A DNA stretch of 64,000 bases from Ottelia alismoides (taxonomy: Eukaryota > Streptophyta > Magnoliopsida > Alismatales > Hydrocharitaceae). The DNA is taken from the NCBI GenBank assembly GCA_037367405.1, contig JAZKJV010009331.1:124001-188000 (forward strand), read 5' to 3'. The translations under genes were made by a program, and so were the position numbers. The notes beneath the pieces were generated by a model that made no database searches, was not told the origin of the DNA, and was given only the letters and a program-made list of their open reading frames with translations. Shown in pieces: positions 31,697 to 44,666 of this stretch; position 1 is the stretch's first letter; every line of letters starts with the position of its first letter.

Positions 31697-34203
31697 CCAT
31701 GTGAGCCTAAGGTGAACCATTCTTACGATAAATGTTATTGTAATAAATTTGTTTATCAATAAAAGTTATTGATATTTCACTCCCTTTCTGAAATTAAAAG
31801 AATGAATGCAATATAAGGTCCCTCTGTACAATTAGGGTTATGTACCATGGACGTCTTGATAATCATATAGTTGTTGATTCATTAAATGAATCATAGAGGA
31901 TGGTGTTTGGATGAATATCTAATGAGTTAGATAGAGGACTCATCAAGCACTGTCAAATGATTATTAAGATATTATCTCCAGCCTGATTAGGAGATGGCAA
32001 TCCTTTTCTCACAAACGATGATATCTGACCGACCTCTTGATGCAGGTCCTCTGTATGGGAATAGTGATTCGGAGGTGTCAGATTAGTAAGGTCAAAGGGT
32101 TGACTTAGCGAGATCGAGATAACCTAAGTCCTATGTTGAATATTGTCACAACATAGGCACACATCCTCTGACCAGAGACGGATGTATTACTATATGTCTG
32201 AGTATGTACATTTGGAAGACCATTAGGTTGATGACCTAACCGAGGTCTATACACCGGCGAGCTGGTGTGCATAGAAGGGCATATGAGTAATACGATCTCT
32301 CGAAGGGATCATACAAGTTCACTTATGAACCGGAAAACACGAGCTCACTCATGAGGTATTGGGACCGATTAAATTCCATACATGGTCGTCGTGCTTCGGA
32401 AGCATGACAAGAATTTGAAGGTATGATATATGCTTTGGGAAAGCATATGATCGATACCAATTCCCAATGACCAAGATTGAGAAACTTGGTGATCAAACCC
32501 TGAAGAAGACAGTGTAAACTGATCTTCATCTTCAGGTTGATCATTGGTCTTCCAGTGTACAGGTTGTGCAGGTATTGGGAAAACCTGAGGGTGATGTGAT
32601 CATAAACAATTGTATAACCATGACACTTCCAGTTCGAGGGAGTGATGAAACAGGTCTGGATTTTAGTGACTCCTCTCAGTGGAGAAGTAACTTGATCTTA
32701 GTCCTAGTGTTGGACATTTATCTAAATGAGATTCAGATGCAATGAGAAGATTGAGTATACGGACTTGATTTAATCAAGCTTCTATGGGAGGTCCGTGAGA
32801 TCTGGATTTGAGATGAGATCTCAACATCCAAGTCACTGTACAAGGAACAATACAATCGCCCTGTCCTTATCTCCAAGTATCTACGGAGAAAGCACATTAT
32901 TCTTGAAGGAGATCAGGAATAATTCCTATTATGAATTTTGTATCCAAGCAAGAAGGACTTGATTATTAAAAAAGATTTAATTATCAAGTATAATATGAAT
33001 AAGATTCATATTGTGAGAATGGTTATCCAAGATAATTAAATGAGATTTATTTATCAAGGAAAAGCAGATCGTGGATAGTGCTATCCATAATGTCTATGTA
33101 TATTATAAATGTGATTTATAATATATCAGAAAGAGAGAAACTTTGTAAATAGCATTTGTTAATTGTTAATGTGGATTGGTATCACATTAATTAATTAATT
33201 GGAAATGTAATTTACAAATTAGATTGGGTTGTGAATATGATTCACATATTTTTCAATGGCATGATTGAAATATTCACAAATTAATTTGGAATCAATTTAG
33301 TGGATAATTTTGCAATAATAGTTATTGCAATTTATTAAGGAATAATAGGATAAAATAAAAAGGAAATATTCACCAAAAAGATAGGTGACGTCACCTATAG
33401 GTGATGCCCCCTATTTTTGGGGTGATTAATTATCCTCTCTTTTGTTATCTTGTTATCTCTTAATAATTGATTTATGTTAAATTAAATTGTGTTGATGATA
33501 ATGCAACATATATTTGATTTTATATAAGTTAATGTTGTTCATTTTTAACCAACAACAATCATGGTCGTTGATTGATACATAGATCAATCTAGCTATTGGA
33601 TCTATGTATGGCATGGATTGAGATCTATTGGATCCCAAACTAATATATAAGGAGGGCAACCGTAGACCCTTCAAGGTACACCAAGAGTGCATGTCTACTC
33701 TCTCTCTCTCTTCTCATTCTCATCGTCCTCTCTCTCTCTCTAAGGTGTCCATCCATCTTATGCATTGAGAGAGACATTCTCGCCTTCGCCTTCGACTACT
33801 CGAGGATCTCCATCTTCTTTGGTGCTGCTTGCTCTAGAGGAAGACGACGGATTTTGTTGGACGACATAAAGGGATTCGAAGCTTGGATATTCGTCGAGGA
33901 TTGTGGGGGTCACGCGTCTCGTCATCGTGCCCAGAAGTGCTGTCTTAGTGGATCGGACTTGAGCCAGGAGGATCTCTTGCTTTAGAGATCTCGTGATCGC
34001 AACCACGCTTCGAGAGGTATTTCTAATACATTGTCGTTTGATGAAATGATCCAAGAAATGTTCTTGGGATCATGTGGTTTCATCATATGATTTAAATTTT
34101 TAAAATTCCTGTATCTTGCGACTAGTGCGACTAGTCACCCCGATCACATAAGATGCAATCGTCACGCTTCCATGATGCACTTGAGGATTCTCAATATCAT
34201 TCA
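31691..34203 (+). repeat. Copia-A 3' LTR
   Basis: 2513 bases, TGTTAGCCAT to ATATCATTCA. TATA box at 33644-33650. It lacks the second copy of the CT-rich unit found in the 5' LTR and has about 16 more bases near 32372. The LTR pair is clearly alike throughout. Confidence 0.92.
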
Positions 34204-34208
34204 CATGT
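34204..34208 (+). repeat. Copia-A target site duplication, right copy (CATGT)
   Basis: Identical to 16276-16280. Removing Copia-A and one copy rejoins the Ath-3 LTR. Confidence 0.9.
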
Positions 34209-36608
34209 AACTAAAGCACTATTGTTTTAACTTTAGACTGAAAATTAAATTCCAAATAAAAATATACAAAAATTGCAGGGGAATCAGTGAAATTTACCCA
34301 TGTAGAGGCGTGATCCAATGGCTAGAAGCACGTCACATAGGCACACTTAAGGGCATCTGATAGAAAGTGAGGCAGCAGTTCACTTGGAATCAACGACCCA
34401 GATAAGATCTGGGCCGTGCGTAAGATTCGACAATGTTAAGGCTCAGAGGAAGAACATGGAAGAACACTTCCTTGTCCTCCTTTCGATCGGGGGTGTATCC
34501 TCTCTCCGACCTCCTTTCTTCGTGCAGAGTGGTCAACGTCTTCTTGGAAGTCATCCGCGTTGAATGACACCAGCTAGAAGGTATGGGCCCCTCTATGGAG
34601 GGGCCTGGAGGTAATCCAAGAGTCGGGTGCCTGGGAACCACCTTCAGCTCCTGAATCGACCCTCCAGGGGTCCTTGGCATGCCAAACCTATAGACGAAGA
34701 CTCGAGGGCTAAAGGCAAACTACCTCGACCTAGAATGAAGTTGTTCTGCAAAGAGATGGAGGTGAACGGAGGAGCTCCAATGAAGGGCGGAGGAGGAGCT
34801 TTGATTGATCCTAGATGGATCAAGTTGGATCAAGGCATGAAAATGATGGATCATGTAGTAGGGAAGAAGATGGGAATGATCAGGAAGTCAGACAGTCGTG
34901 GTGACAGGAGAAACATGGTGGGAGCAGAGAGTTCTGGTGATCTTCGATTTCTAAATCTAAGCTAATCTACTGATCTAATGACGAAATGAATGATAGAACT
35001 AACTAAACTAAGATTAAAGCTACCGAAGAAACTTAAAAAACAAGCAACTCATGTTAGGGATTCCAGGGAGCAGGAACCACGCTGGAGATGGCAGTCTCGG
35101 TAGTGGTGGGGCACCTCCTCCTTCTTTCTCCTTGCTGACACCTCAAGGGTGCCCCTGCTGTCACCATAAACTCTTTCACATGCATGGATTGGGGTTACAT
35201 GTCTGGAAGAGGGATCAAAATCGAATTTGTATGCGAAGAGGTTTATTTATAAACTTGATGAACGACCCTTATTGATTAGCGAGTTACAAGGATTCTGGGA
35301 TACGTATAGAGGGTTTAGAGTGTTGTTGGGGATTAGGATTAATTGATGATGAATTTGCTGTGAAGAATCGATGAAAAAGATTGAAGTGATCCACGAGAAA
35401 AATAGATGAAAATCAGGGAAGAGACATTTCTGACGCAACATAGTCACCAAAGGCGCAGTTGACCGGAGGTCAACGGTTGACGCACCCCATTGGTCTAGTT
35501 GGACCACAAAATGACAAAATTAGTTGGAAAATAAGAATTAATTAAAAAATCAATAAATGAATTAATTAAGTAAAATTTATAAAATTAAACTTGTTTATTA
35601 TTTTATGTAGTATTTATTTCGATTTTTATTTATTTTTATGTATTAATTTATTATATGTTACTTTTTACAAGTATATTTATAAGTATATTTACCTACATAT
35701 TAGGTACTTTATTCTTATTTTGTATTTTGTTTCTATTATTTCATACATAATATATATATGTATTTTTTTGTATTTTTGATGCCATGTGTACATTTAAATA
35801 AATAGATGTATCTATTATATATATATATATGTATAATATATCATCTAAGTATTTTAGTATGTTACTTTATTTTATTATTTCCTTCATGGTTTTTTGTATT
35901 CTAAATTTATACATATATTATAAATAATATTTACAAAATTATAAAAATGGAAATAATATAAAATATAAAGAAAAAAATGAATATTTTATACAGTATATAA
36001 TACAATAGGAGTCAAAAAACTAACTTTTGCATCTTGACTCTAAATTAAGTAAAACCACTTCAATAAATAGCTAATTAAAAGCCATATATAATTAAAGATG
36101 ATTTTGATGCATTTTGATTTTTTTGGAGATGTTATGGGTCTGTGAAGTTCGGGTTTTGTATTCTTCTTCAAAGTATGAAATGAACATTGTATATTATTTT
36201 TGGATGAAATAAATTTTGTAGTTTTCTTTGTTTTTTTACCCACAAATCTCATGTACAAAGTTTATTAATTCTAGGTATAAATAATAAAAAATAAAATAGG
36301 TCCAAAAATGCAATATTGAAGGCTAAAAATTAGGGTTTTATTGTGTATTTGACCCTTATCTCCCCCTACTTTATTCCTTGTCGACTCAGTCATCATAATA
36401 CGTAGGGCTTATGATCAAAAAGTACCTTTGGCATTTTCTTTTTTTTCTTTGTTCTTTAATTTTTTCTTTAAATAATGTATTTTGTACATGATTTATACAA
36501 ATGAATAATGAATGTTAATTCTTGCAAAATAATGATATTTACATGCATTTAGCTAGGGGATAAAGTCCAAAAATGAAAGAACAAAGGTGATGAAATGGAG
36601 TTTCATCA
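34209..36608 (-). repeat. Ath-3 LTR, LTR-start part
   Basis: Minus-strand LTR. It contains the start hairpin (36588-36608), the AATAAAGTAGGGGGA block (36360-36385), an AT-rich stretch (35510-36340) and a GC-richer stretch (34300-35280). Open frames of up to 112 codons in the latter have no recognisable features. Confidence 0.7.
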
Positions 36609-37700
36609 ATATCCCATCCCCTCTCATCCTGAACACAGCTCCAGCTACAAAATCTAACGCATTCGTCATGATCTCAAAGGGGAGAGACCAATCAGGTGGT
36701 TGTAGGACATGAGCATTAGTAACCATGTCTTTCATCTAGTGAATGCAAGGAGGAATTTCTCCTCAACAATAAACTTACTCTCCTTGCACAAAAGCCCAGT
36801 CAAAGGTCTGGAAATCTTGTTGAAGTCCTTAGTGAATAACATATAAAATCCAACATGTCCAAGAAATGACCTTAACTACATAAAATTATGTGGTGGCTCA
36901 AGTTTGGGATCACATCAATCTTAACCGGGTCAACCTCCATACCATGTTTGGACATGAAGTGGCAAAATACAATCCCATTAGTCACCATAAATTGATTCTT
37001 CTCACATGAGAGCACTAGCTTTACATCACAACAATGTTGAAGCACTCTGGTCTAAATGTGCAAGACATTTGTCAAAACTATCCCCTTAGACCAAGAAATC
37101 ATCCACGAAGACCTCTAGAAAACTATCCACTATGTCGGCAAAAATGACCAACGTACATCTTTGGAATGTAGCTGGAGCGTTACACAACCAAAGAGCATCT
37201 GTCTAAAGGCGTAGGTTCCTAACATACAAGTAAAAGTAGTTTTCTCTCGATCTTTAGGAGCGATTGCAAGCTGGTTATAACCCAAGTACCCATTCATTAA
37301 ATAAAAGAACTCTTTACCTGCCAATTTCTAAATAATATAATAAATAACGGGAAGTGAAAAGTGATCTTTCTTGGTAGCTGACTTCAGGCACCGGTAATCT
37401 ACACAGACATGTCATGAAGTGGTTATACATGTTAGAATCTCTTCACCACAATCAATTATCACAACAGTAATCCTAGATTTCTTTGGTATCACATGCAATG
37501 GGATGACCCACTTGGAATCTGAAATGGGATAGATAAAGGCATCATCACACAAGTTCCTAACCTATTTCATGACAACATTCCTAGAGATTTGCATATAGAT
37601 CACGCTGACACTCACGGGAGGGTTTTTTGTCATCCTCTAAGTAGATATTGTGTGGACATAAAGCTGGATTTATCCCACAGAGATACAAAATATTGCATCT
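36609..37700 (-). pseudogene. Ath-1 reverse transcriptase and start of RNase H
   Basis: Minus strand, in order: ISDSKWV.PLHVIPKK (about 37530), DYRCLKSATKKDHFSLP (37400), FFYLMNGYLGYNQLAIAPKD (37305), REKTTFTCMLGTYAFRQM, then after a frameshift EVFVDDF (catalytic pair, about 37100), and finally PPDWSLPFEIMTNALDFVAGAVF, the start of RNase H, up to the Ath-3 LTR at 36608. Frameshifts and stops are frequent. All RT landmarks are present, so this was a complete domain. Confidence 0.8.
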
Positions 37701-38400
37701 TATGGCCTTGTAGTTCCTCTTGAGAACCTCTAGCAAGCGAGATTCCTGATCGTCGGTCAACTACGAACTGGTGATGACCGAAAGCATTTGGGGGGCACTC
37801 GCAAGGAAGGCCTTAAGCTCAGGTGAGGTCTAATCCTTCTCTGTAACAACCTTTATAACTGCACTGGTAGAAGGTATCTGATCTGCATTGTGTGTACTCT
37901 CCATTGTGGCTATTGTAGGCTCAACATGTAAAATCTCAGAAAGGTCTGCAATGAATGATCTCTATCAGAAAGGAATGGTTCATCAGGATGTTCAGAATTC
38001 TCAACTAGTATCTCAGAAATCTCAGTAGGAGGTATCCCAACAGTAATCTCAAAAAAATAATGTATCTTAGGAATCGTTGAATGTACCTCCGAAATATCAG
38101 AATGATCCTCAAAAAATAGCTCAAACAATCCATCACATGACATCTCGGAATGATTAACATGGGAACTAAAATTGATTGTGCTTTCTAGGTGCTCCTTCTG
38201 GGAAAGGAACTCCTGGGTGTCCATGAAACCTGTGAAAAGATCTACATCTCGGAACTCATCAAGAAAATCGTAGTCCTCAAAATCTACTGTAACGATCTCT
38301 CTCTCATCTCATACTGCTAGTGGCGGTGATGGCTTCGAATCTGACTTTGTCTCTATTTTAACCTTATCATTGTGGGAGTGAAAGGTTATCTCCCCAGTCC
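37701..38400 (-). pseudogene. Ath-1 linker between protease and RT
   Basis: Minus strand includes LTDDQESRLLEVLKRNYKAI (about 37760-37700), the segment that precedes RT in Athila elements, and further upstream an acidic, Ser/Thr-rich stretch with an open piece of 104 codons (38224-37910). Ath-5 carries an equivalent acidic segment (47050-47460). No enzymatic motif. Confidence 0.6.
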
Positions 38401-38770
38401 CATAATCAACTATTGTTTTGGCCGTTCAAAAGAATGACTGACCAAGTATGATTGATGTATGGAGTAACAGTGAAGAGGTATCCATATCCATAACAACAAA
38501 ATCAACTGGGAATCTCATTCCTTGCACCATTATGATAACATACTCAAGAATACCCCTTAGTCTCTTGATTGATATATCAGCAAACTGAGGGATCAGCCTA
38601 GTGGATCTAAGAGGTCCAAACTTCAACTCAATGAGTAACGAGGATGACATGAGATTAAATGAGGATCCTCTATTGAGAGGAGTATGATCAAACTCTAGAT
38701 CAAAGATATGGCAACGAATGTGGGGTGTTCCCTTATCTTTCTTTTTGGATGGGAGGAAGATGATGGCATG
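38401..38770 (-). pseudogene. Ath-1 aspartic protease
   Basis: Reads LNRGSSFNLMSSS around 38660, corresponding to the D.GAS.N active-site strand but with the Asp in a worn or shifted context. Then FGPLRSTRLIPQFAD and SIKRLRGILEYVI, and FPVDFVVMDMD with SIILGQSFF, matching Ath-5 (LGPLKKTRMIVQFADGS, GILENVV, LRIILGRPFL). No gag lies upstream: within about 100 bases the sequence becomes LTR. Confidence 0.65.
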
Positions 38771-41024
38771 AACTGTAGAGGTTTTAATTTGATATATTAA
38801 TGCAATGCTATTGTAATCCTAAAAAACCCTCAACTAAAGTTTATTGAATTCTCATGCCAAAATAAAAAAAATAATTATCAACAAGAGAGTTTTTCTATTT
38901 TATTTAACTATATAGCTTACATGATTGAACTCAGTGAGGCTACAAAAATCGCGAGGGCTATTTAATTCAAAGAAAAACAATGAAAAAAAGAGGAAATTTT
39001 ATGCACACTACTCTTGGTTTTTGTGAAAAAAAATTGGCTTTTTTATTTTTTATTCAATTTTATTATATAATTTTAATGCTTTTTCTGATTATATATTTTT
39101 TATGAATTTTTATATTTTAGAAAATGTTTTTAATTTTCAAAAAACATTGAAAAAAAGGAAAAGGAAATAAAAGAAAATAGAGAAAATAATTTCTTATTTT
39201 AAAAATATGGCAAAAATATAAAAAGTAAATTTTTTTTGTGTTTTTTTATTCTTTTATACTATTATTGTGATTTTTTTCCAGATTTTTTATATTTCTAGGA
39301 TTTTCAAATAATTGAAAACAAATAAAATAAGAAATAGAAGAAGCTGGAGATGATTTTAGATTTTAAAAAAAGAAAATCAAATTAAAAATTGGGGAAACAT
39401 ACACAATCAGGAAGATTATTTTTCAAGTTTTCCAGAAAGCATTCTTGAAATTTTTTATTTTCTGAGATTTAAAATGAATTTTTAAATGTTTTTTGAATTT
39501 TAGTATATTTTCTTTTTATGAAGAAATAGAAATCAAAATTTGGTCAAAAAATAAAATAGAACAAAATAAAAAATAGGAATATTTTTGGAATTTTCCAAAA
39601 AGTTTTTATATTTTTTATTTCTTTTTTATTGCAGATAAGGGATATGTTTGGAGTTTTTGATCTATATAAAAAAAAGTAAAATGCGAAATAAAAAATTAGT
39701 GATGAAAGAATTATTTAACACGAGTCTAAAATAATTTTTATGGAATTTTTTATGAAGTTTTTCTATTTTATAATTCAAAATATTGCACATGGATATGGAT
39801 GCAAAGAAAACTAATTTATGGACTAGATGAATAACATTAAGTAAATATGTGTGGTTAAAAATGAAAATTGCCCAAAAATGCGTGAGCCAGTGCACATGAG
39901 TTACGTTGGCACATATATAAATGAAATTTATTTATTTATTTATGTGGGGCCAATAATAACAAGAACTTACAAGATTTTTATTGCAATTTTCACAAGAACT
40001 CACGTGCTACGCACATTCTACAATTCAAAATAGACTCAACCGTAATTAAAATAAATGCCAGGGAAATAAATGCAAATGTTCAATAAAGCTCAAATTGACA
40101 CATGTCCCATAAGACTTATTTGCAAAAATAAAAACAAGCAGCAGTTGGAGCATAATTTCTCTCCCATTCCATGTGGCATCTTGGATGGTTAGATGCGATG
40201 GACCACTGATCGAACTGTCGGGGAGCATATGCACGTGAATGGTCTCGATTGGATCTAGAAGTTGTGATCCACAAGTGAAATTTGGGGCAAATTGGATGGT
40301 CGAGATGCAATATAGAGGAATCGTTCTTTATTGTATGACTGCTGAGGGCGCTAGAAGAATAGGATTGAAGCTCGACTCCAACGAACTTCAATCGAGCAAA
40401 ACTTGCTCGATTTCAGTGCGAATTGACATCTGAAGGATGCTATGTCTTCATGCAACGATCCTCTGATGAAGTGTTGGCTCCACAATGTAAGGTGAGGGCT
40501 TGAAGGAGATCTGGAGATTGAAAGGTTTTCAGCTACAGGAAGATCTCCAGGTCCTGTTGCTCAATCCAGAATAGACTCCTGCAACCTGCAACTAGTTCCT
40601 TACTCGGAGTGGGGGTTCTCTGTCCAAATTTATTAATGAAAAACAAGAGAAATTGTAAAGGGAATAGGGATCTCTAATGAAGGTGGTTGGAGAGGTGGTC
40701 GATCTCCAGATAAGTGAAGACTTGGGGGTTCATACGGTGGAAGGAGGTGGAGAAGGTCGATATGAGTTTGGTCGAAGGGTCGGATAGGAGATGCGATGAG
40801 AGTGGAGCTCCGATCTTGTAGATCGGAGCTGGTTGATGAGAAATCAAATATAGGCTAACAATAGGAAATCAAACAAATGCAAAAAGGAAAAATCAAAGAG
40901 AGTTAACCTACATTACCTAAGGTGAATAAATGGTGGAGAATCGCCTCGATCTGCTATGCAGAGAAGAGAGTCAGAAAGCGGTGACAGAGGTCCATCCATG
41001 TGCTGGATCTTGAGGACCAGCCTT
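38771..41024 (-). repeat. Ath-1 5' LTR, inner part
   Basis: Minus-strand LTR. It holds the segment GTAGCCTCACTGAGTTCAAT (about 38921, minus strand) that corresponds to GTAGCCTCCCTGAGTTCGAC near the end of the Ath-5 LTR, a long AT-rich stretch and a GC-richer part (40140-41020). No primer site was found at its inner edge, so a deletion probably removed the LTR end, primer site and gag together. The boundary is approximate. Confidence 0.65.
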
Positions 41025-44000
41025 TGATGAATCTGTGATTCATCATCTTTATTCATTTATTTTAGCTTAAAATCCCTTATAAAACACCTGCATATAACGC
41101 TAACTCCATTTTCTTACTAACTTGCATCTGTGTAAATATTGTACATTTCTTACCAATTTTAACCTAAAATAAATAAAGAAAGAAAGAAAGGAAAAATAAA
41201 GAAAATAAAATACAAAAGAGGGAAAATAAAGAAAAGAAAATAAAAAAAGGAAGATCGTATACAAGCTGACCTGAAACCCGAGAGAAGGTCAAGACTTGAC
41301 CTGATCGACCAGGAATAAAGTAGGGGAGATAGGGTCCTTAACCAGAAAATCCAAAAAAAATTGTTCTCACTTATTTTGTATATATCTGTATAAAATTGAC
41401 ACTAATTTTTTTGTACCTTAACTGACCTCAAATCAAATAACATTCAAAACCAAAGTTGTAAAAAAATGTGTTCTAATTACTAAAAATAATTGCACAATTA
41501 AATCATGTACAGAATAAAAGTAGCCACACTTGGAAAAAGCCACTAAGCACTAATTGAAAGACCAATTCCGGCTCCATATGAGTTCAAATTGAATCAATCT
41601 CACTTCCATTTGACTCGAATTAAATTATCATTAAAGTGGTTGTATTTTCATAATTTTTGGAGTTACAGTTGAAAAGTCGATTTTCTGGGGTGGTTTGTGC
41701 AATTTTCCCTTGTATTTTGTGTATATTGTATTTGTATATATTTGTAAATTTATCTCACTAATTCTTTAAAACAAAAATAAAAATAAAAAAATTAAAATTC
41801 TTTAAAAACAAAAAGGGGCTAATTTCGTCATTTACCCTTGTGTATAATGTCATATATGTATGTATTGTATGTATATAGTTGCTATTTTTAATTGACCTTC
41901 ATAAAAAAAATAAAAAATAACAATTTTTAATTCAAATTAAATAAATGATGAAAATTCAAAAAAATAGATAATTTTGAATTAGTTTTATTTCTCTTTTATT
42001 TTCATTTCAAATTTCATCTCCCTTCCACCAAAAAATTCAAAAATTCATCTCCCTTATCTCTTTATTCAATATTCAAATTTCATCTATTTTTTTATTTATA
42101 TGGCTCCTTCTCCCTCATTCCAACTTGATCAATCTTTAGAGAGAGGAGCCCGATCTCCGAGAGAAAATTTCGTCAAGAATTGTGCCAAGCCTCGGAGCCG
42201 TCCGATGACAGCGAGTCGGCCTTGTCGTGGCAATCACAGTACTTTTCCGCTCCTAAGGTGAGATCCACATTTTTCTTTGCATTTTATCTTAGTTTAATCA
42301 TATTTTATTTTGTCGTATTTTTTTCCATCATCATTTTTTTAGATCATAAAATCCATCACGTTCTTGATTCTCCTCCGACTCGATTTTTAATCCCATCTTC
42401 TCGATCTCTCTGCCTTCAAATTCTACCTCCCACGATCTATCAACTCCGACCATGCACGGTGGTCGGAGAATCGGATTCAATCCTTTCATGCTGTCGGATC
42501 CTCGTTCATTTTTTTCCGATTTGTAGATAAATAAAAAAATTGTCCATTCTTATTCTCTAACATTTGTTTTGCAGGATCATATAAAAATTAAAAAAATTAA
42601 AAAAATTAAATAAAAAAATCATTTCTTTATTCCTTTATTTCCTGCTTTTTGGAATTACAAAAAAAATAAAAAAAAATTCTTCTTTTATTATCCACTATTT
42701 ACATAAGAAAAAATAAAAAAATTTAAAACAAATTAAAAAAAAAAGAAGAGGATGACCTCCAGACGCCGCCGTCCCCCTCCATCATCTACGGCCTACTCCG
42801 CCAACAGCCGCCCCATGCGGCGACCTGACATCCTTTGTTCCGCCTGAGTCCCGCGCCTCTCCGCCTCTAGCGCCGCGAGGCGGCGCCGACCTCCTTCCAT
42901 CCAGCCTCGCGAGTCCGCACCACCACAGTGGCGCCAGGCTTCCATCTCCTCCTTCAAGCCGGCCTCCAGCATGCCTCCCCACCATCTGGACTATCCTGCG
43001 CCCCTCCATCGGCTGCCCCTCCACCCACAGGCAGCCCGTGCGTCGCCCTCGCCGGGCCGCACGACCCGCGACCTCCTTTGAGCCGTGGTGGTTGCCCAAG
43101 CCGCCCTTCGTCAGTACGCCGCCCGTACTTGCTGCACCGCCTGACTCCCGCGCCTCCCTCGCGTGAGCGGCCCCTCCATCGCTTCTAGACTACAACCGCC
43201 ATCGACGCCTTTGAAGTTCCACCAACCACCGGTCGCGCCCTCCGCACGTGAGGGGAAGGAAGAAAGGCGGCGGTCGACTCCCCTGCGGCACACCTTGGTG
43301 CTTCCCCTTTGAGATTGAAAGCTACAAAGCCAATAAACCCTAGGGTTTATTATTTTATTGAGAACATTTCAGTTGAGCCCCCGGATATTTAAGAAATTGC
43401 GAGCATGCCCCTGCCAGCTCTATTACATGCGCAGCACGCATTATTTGGGTAAATTGCAAAATTTATTTTCTCCGTTTATTCTCATTATTTATTTCCTGCA
43501 GAAACATTGAACTAATTGCAAAGTAGTCCCTGAACTGCAGAGCAAACATTTGTGTGCTCTTTTGAATGAAATAAATGTTATTCATGATTCAAATTTTGAG
43601 AAAATTGTGTGATGCTCCTGATGTGATTGTCTTCCTAGCATAAATTTTTCATTGCATTTTGTCTTCATTTATTATAATTAAAAAAATAAAAAATAGTGAC
43701 TTTTTATCTTCCTGAAATTAAAAAATTCATAAAAATTTGAAAATAGCTCTAAAAATTCCAAAAAAATTAGAGTAGTTTTATTTCATTGTCTTTTAATTTT
43801 TGACCAATTTTCACGCATTAAATATCTATAAAACCCCAAAAAATTAAAAAATATCAAAAATATTATAAAAATCATAAAAAATTCTACAAAAATCCAAAAA
43901 TTATGATTTCAGTTCATGTTTGTAGATAATTGTTTCTATTTTGTCTTATAAATAATTTCTAGGAGTTTTGGGTATTAAAAATATTTTTGAGTTGCAATTT

Positions 44001-44645
44001 ACTCCAGGCTGAGCACATTTTCTTATTTTCTCATTGTTTGATTTTTAGAAAAATACAAAAAAAACATCTAAAAATTCCACAAAAATTCTCAAAAATATTT
44101 CAAAACTTTTAAAACCCCAAAATATTTTCTTTAGATTTTTCTGAGTATTTTTTACTAATTGAAAATTTCGAAAAAAGATTTGGTGTGCATATTCTTGATC
44201 TTGTTTATATTGCTTCATGTTATTTTTTGAAAATTAATTTTTTTTTGAAAAAATAAAAATCACTAAAAATTTGAAAATTAGAAAATACAAAAAAAATATT
44301 AGAAATAAAAAATACAAAGATTCAAAAAATAATCACAATTACCAAGGATAGTTGTCCTTTGAGATTCTTATTTTTTCTTAATTAATTTTTGATTAATTGA
44401 ATAACCCTCGGGAATTGTTGCCTCCCATAGTTCAACCTTGTCCGCTATACAGGTTAATAAGTAACAAAAAATAAAAAAATATATTTTTTGTTGACACGGG
44501 TTTTGGGGATAACAATAGCATCGACACATACTTACTATTTATCATTAATAATCTCTGTTCCTCTAGAAAAATCTGCTCAACAAAATAGTGGTTTTGCCGT
44601 GGATAAAATAAAAAGAAAAACCAAACCCCGAATTTCGTCTCAACA
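41025..44645 (+). repeat. Ath-5 5' LTR
   Basis: Starts TGATGAATC with GATTCATCA three bases later, ends GTCTCAACA. It contains GGTCAAGACTTGACC (41287-41301) followed by AATAAAGTAGGGG, a TATA-like TTTATATGG (42094-42102), a candidate intron (42258-42574), a GC-rich part (42760-43310) and a long A/T-rich tail with many AAAAATT-type words. Confidence 0.88.
42258..42574 (+). other. Candidate intron in Ath-5 5' LTR
   Basis: TCCTAAG then GTGAGATCCAC gives the donor at 42258. CTAAC about 20 bases upstream and TTTGTTTTGCAG ending at 42574 give branch and acceptor. The 317 bases between are T-rich, as expected. The 3' LTR has the identical signals at the same spacing (50960-51276). The donor context GGTGAGATCCAC also occurs in Ath-6 (57346). 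A transcript starting at the TATA-like box about 160 bases upstream would include it. Confidence 0.5.
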
Positions 44646-44648
44646 AAA

Positions 44649-44666
44649 TGGCGACGTTGCCGGGGA
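44649..44666 (+). other. Ath-5 primer binding site (tRNA-Asp type)
   Basis: TGGCGACGTTGCCGGGGA, three bases after the LTR. It matches the complement of the plant tRNA-Asp 3' end at 17 of 18 positions (C to A at position 6). Athila-type gypsy elements commonly use this primer. Confidence 0.85.

Larger units (their letters stand above)
16281..34203 (+). mobile_element. Copia-A: long-LTR Ty1/copia element carrying a nested Athila copy
   Basis: Both LTRs, the primer site, polypurine tract and a perfect CATGT target duplication are present. The interior order is leader, gag, protease, integrase, RT, RNase H, which is the copia order (integrase before RT). Without Ath-4 the element would be about 10.8 kb. 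Gag is open to a stop before the zinc knuckle, integrase has one frameshift and two stops, RT has several stops and an altered catalytic motif, and RNase H is open. It lies in Ath-3. The family resembles Angela/Tork-type copia in its gag and RNase H and its long LTRs, but lineage was judged by eye only. Confidence 0.92.
14518..36608 (-). mobile_element. Ath-3: solo Athila LTR, split by Copia-A
   Basis: About 4.16 kb of LTR (14518-16280 plus 34209-36608). On the minus strand it begins TGATGAAA with TTTCATCA five bases later, and ends CCCTCTATCA at 14518. It has the AATAAAGTAGGGGGA block near its start (36360-36385, minus strand), a GC-richer middle (34380-35280) and the TGTTCGATACTC segment near its end, the same plan as the Ath-5 LTR. 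There is no interior and only one LTR, so it is a solo LTR left by recombination. Flanking plus-strand 5-mers are TTGTC (14513-14517) and ATATC (36609-36613), 3 of 5 alike. Using them restores the RNase H alignment of Ath-1 without gain or loss of residues. Confidence 0.75.

Noticed and set aside
34390..34965. Overlapping open frames on both strands in a GC-richer stretch, as a possible host exon
   Set aside because: Position corresponds to the GC-rich middle of Athila LTRs, and no protein features are seen.
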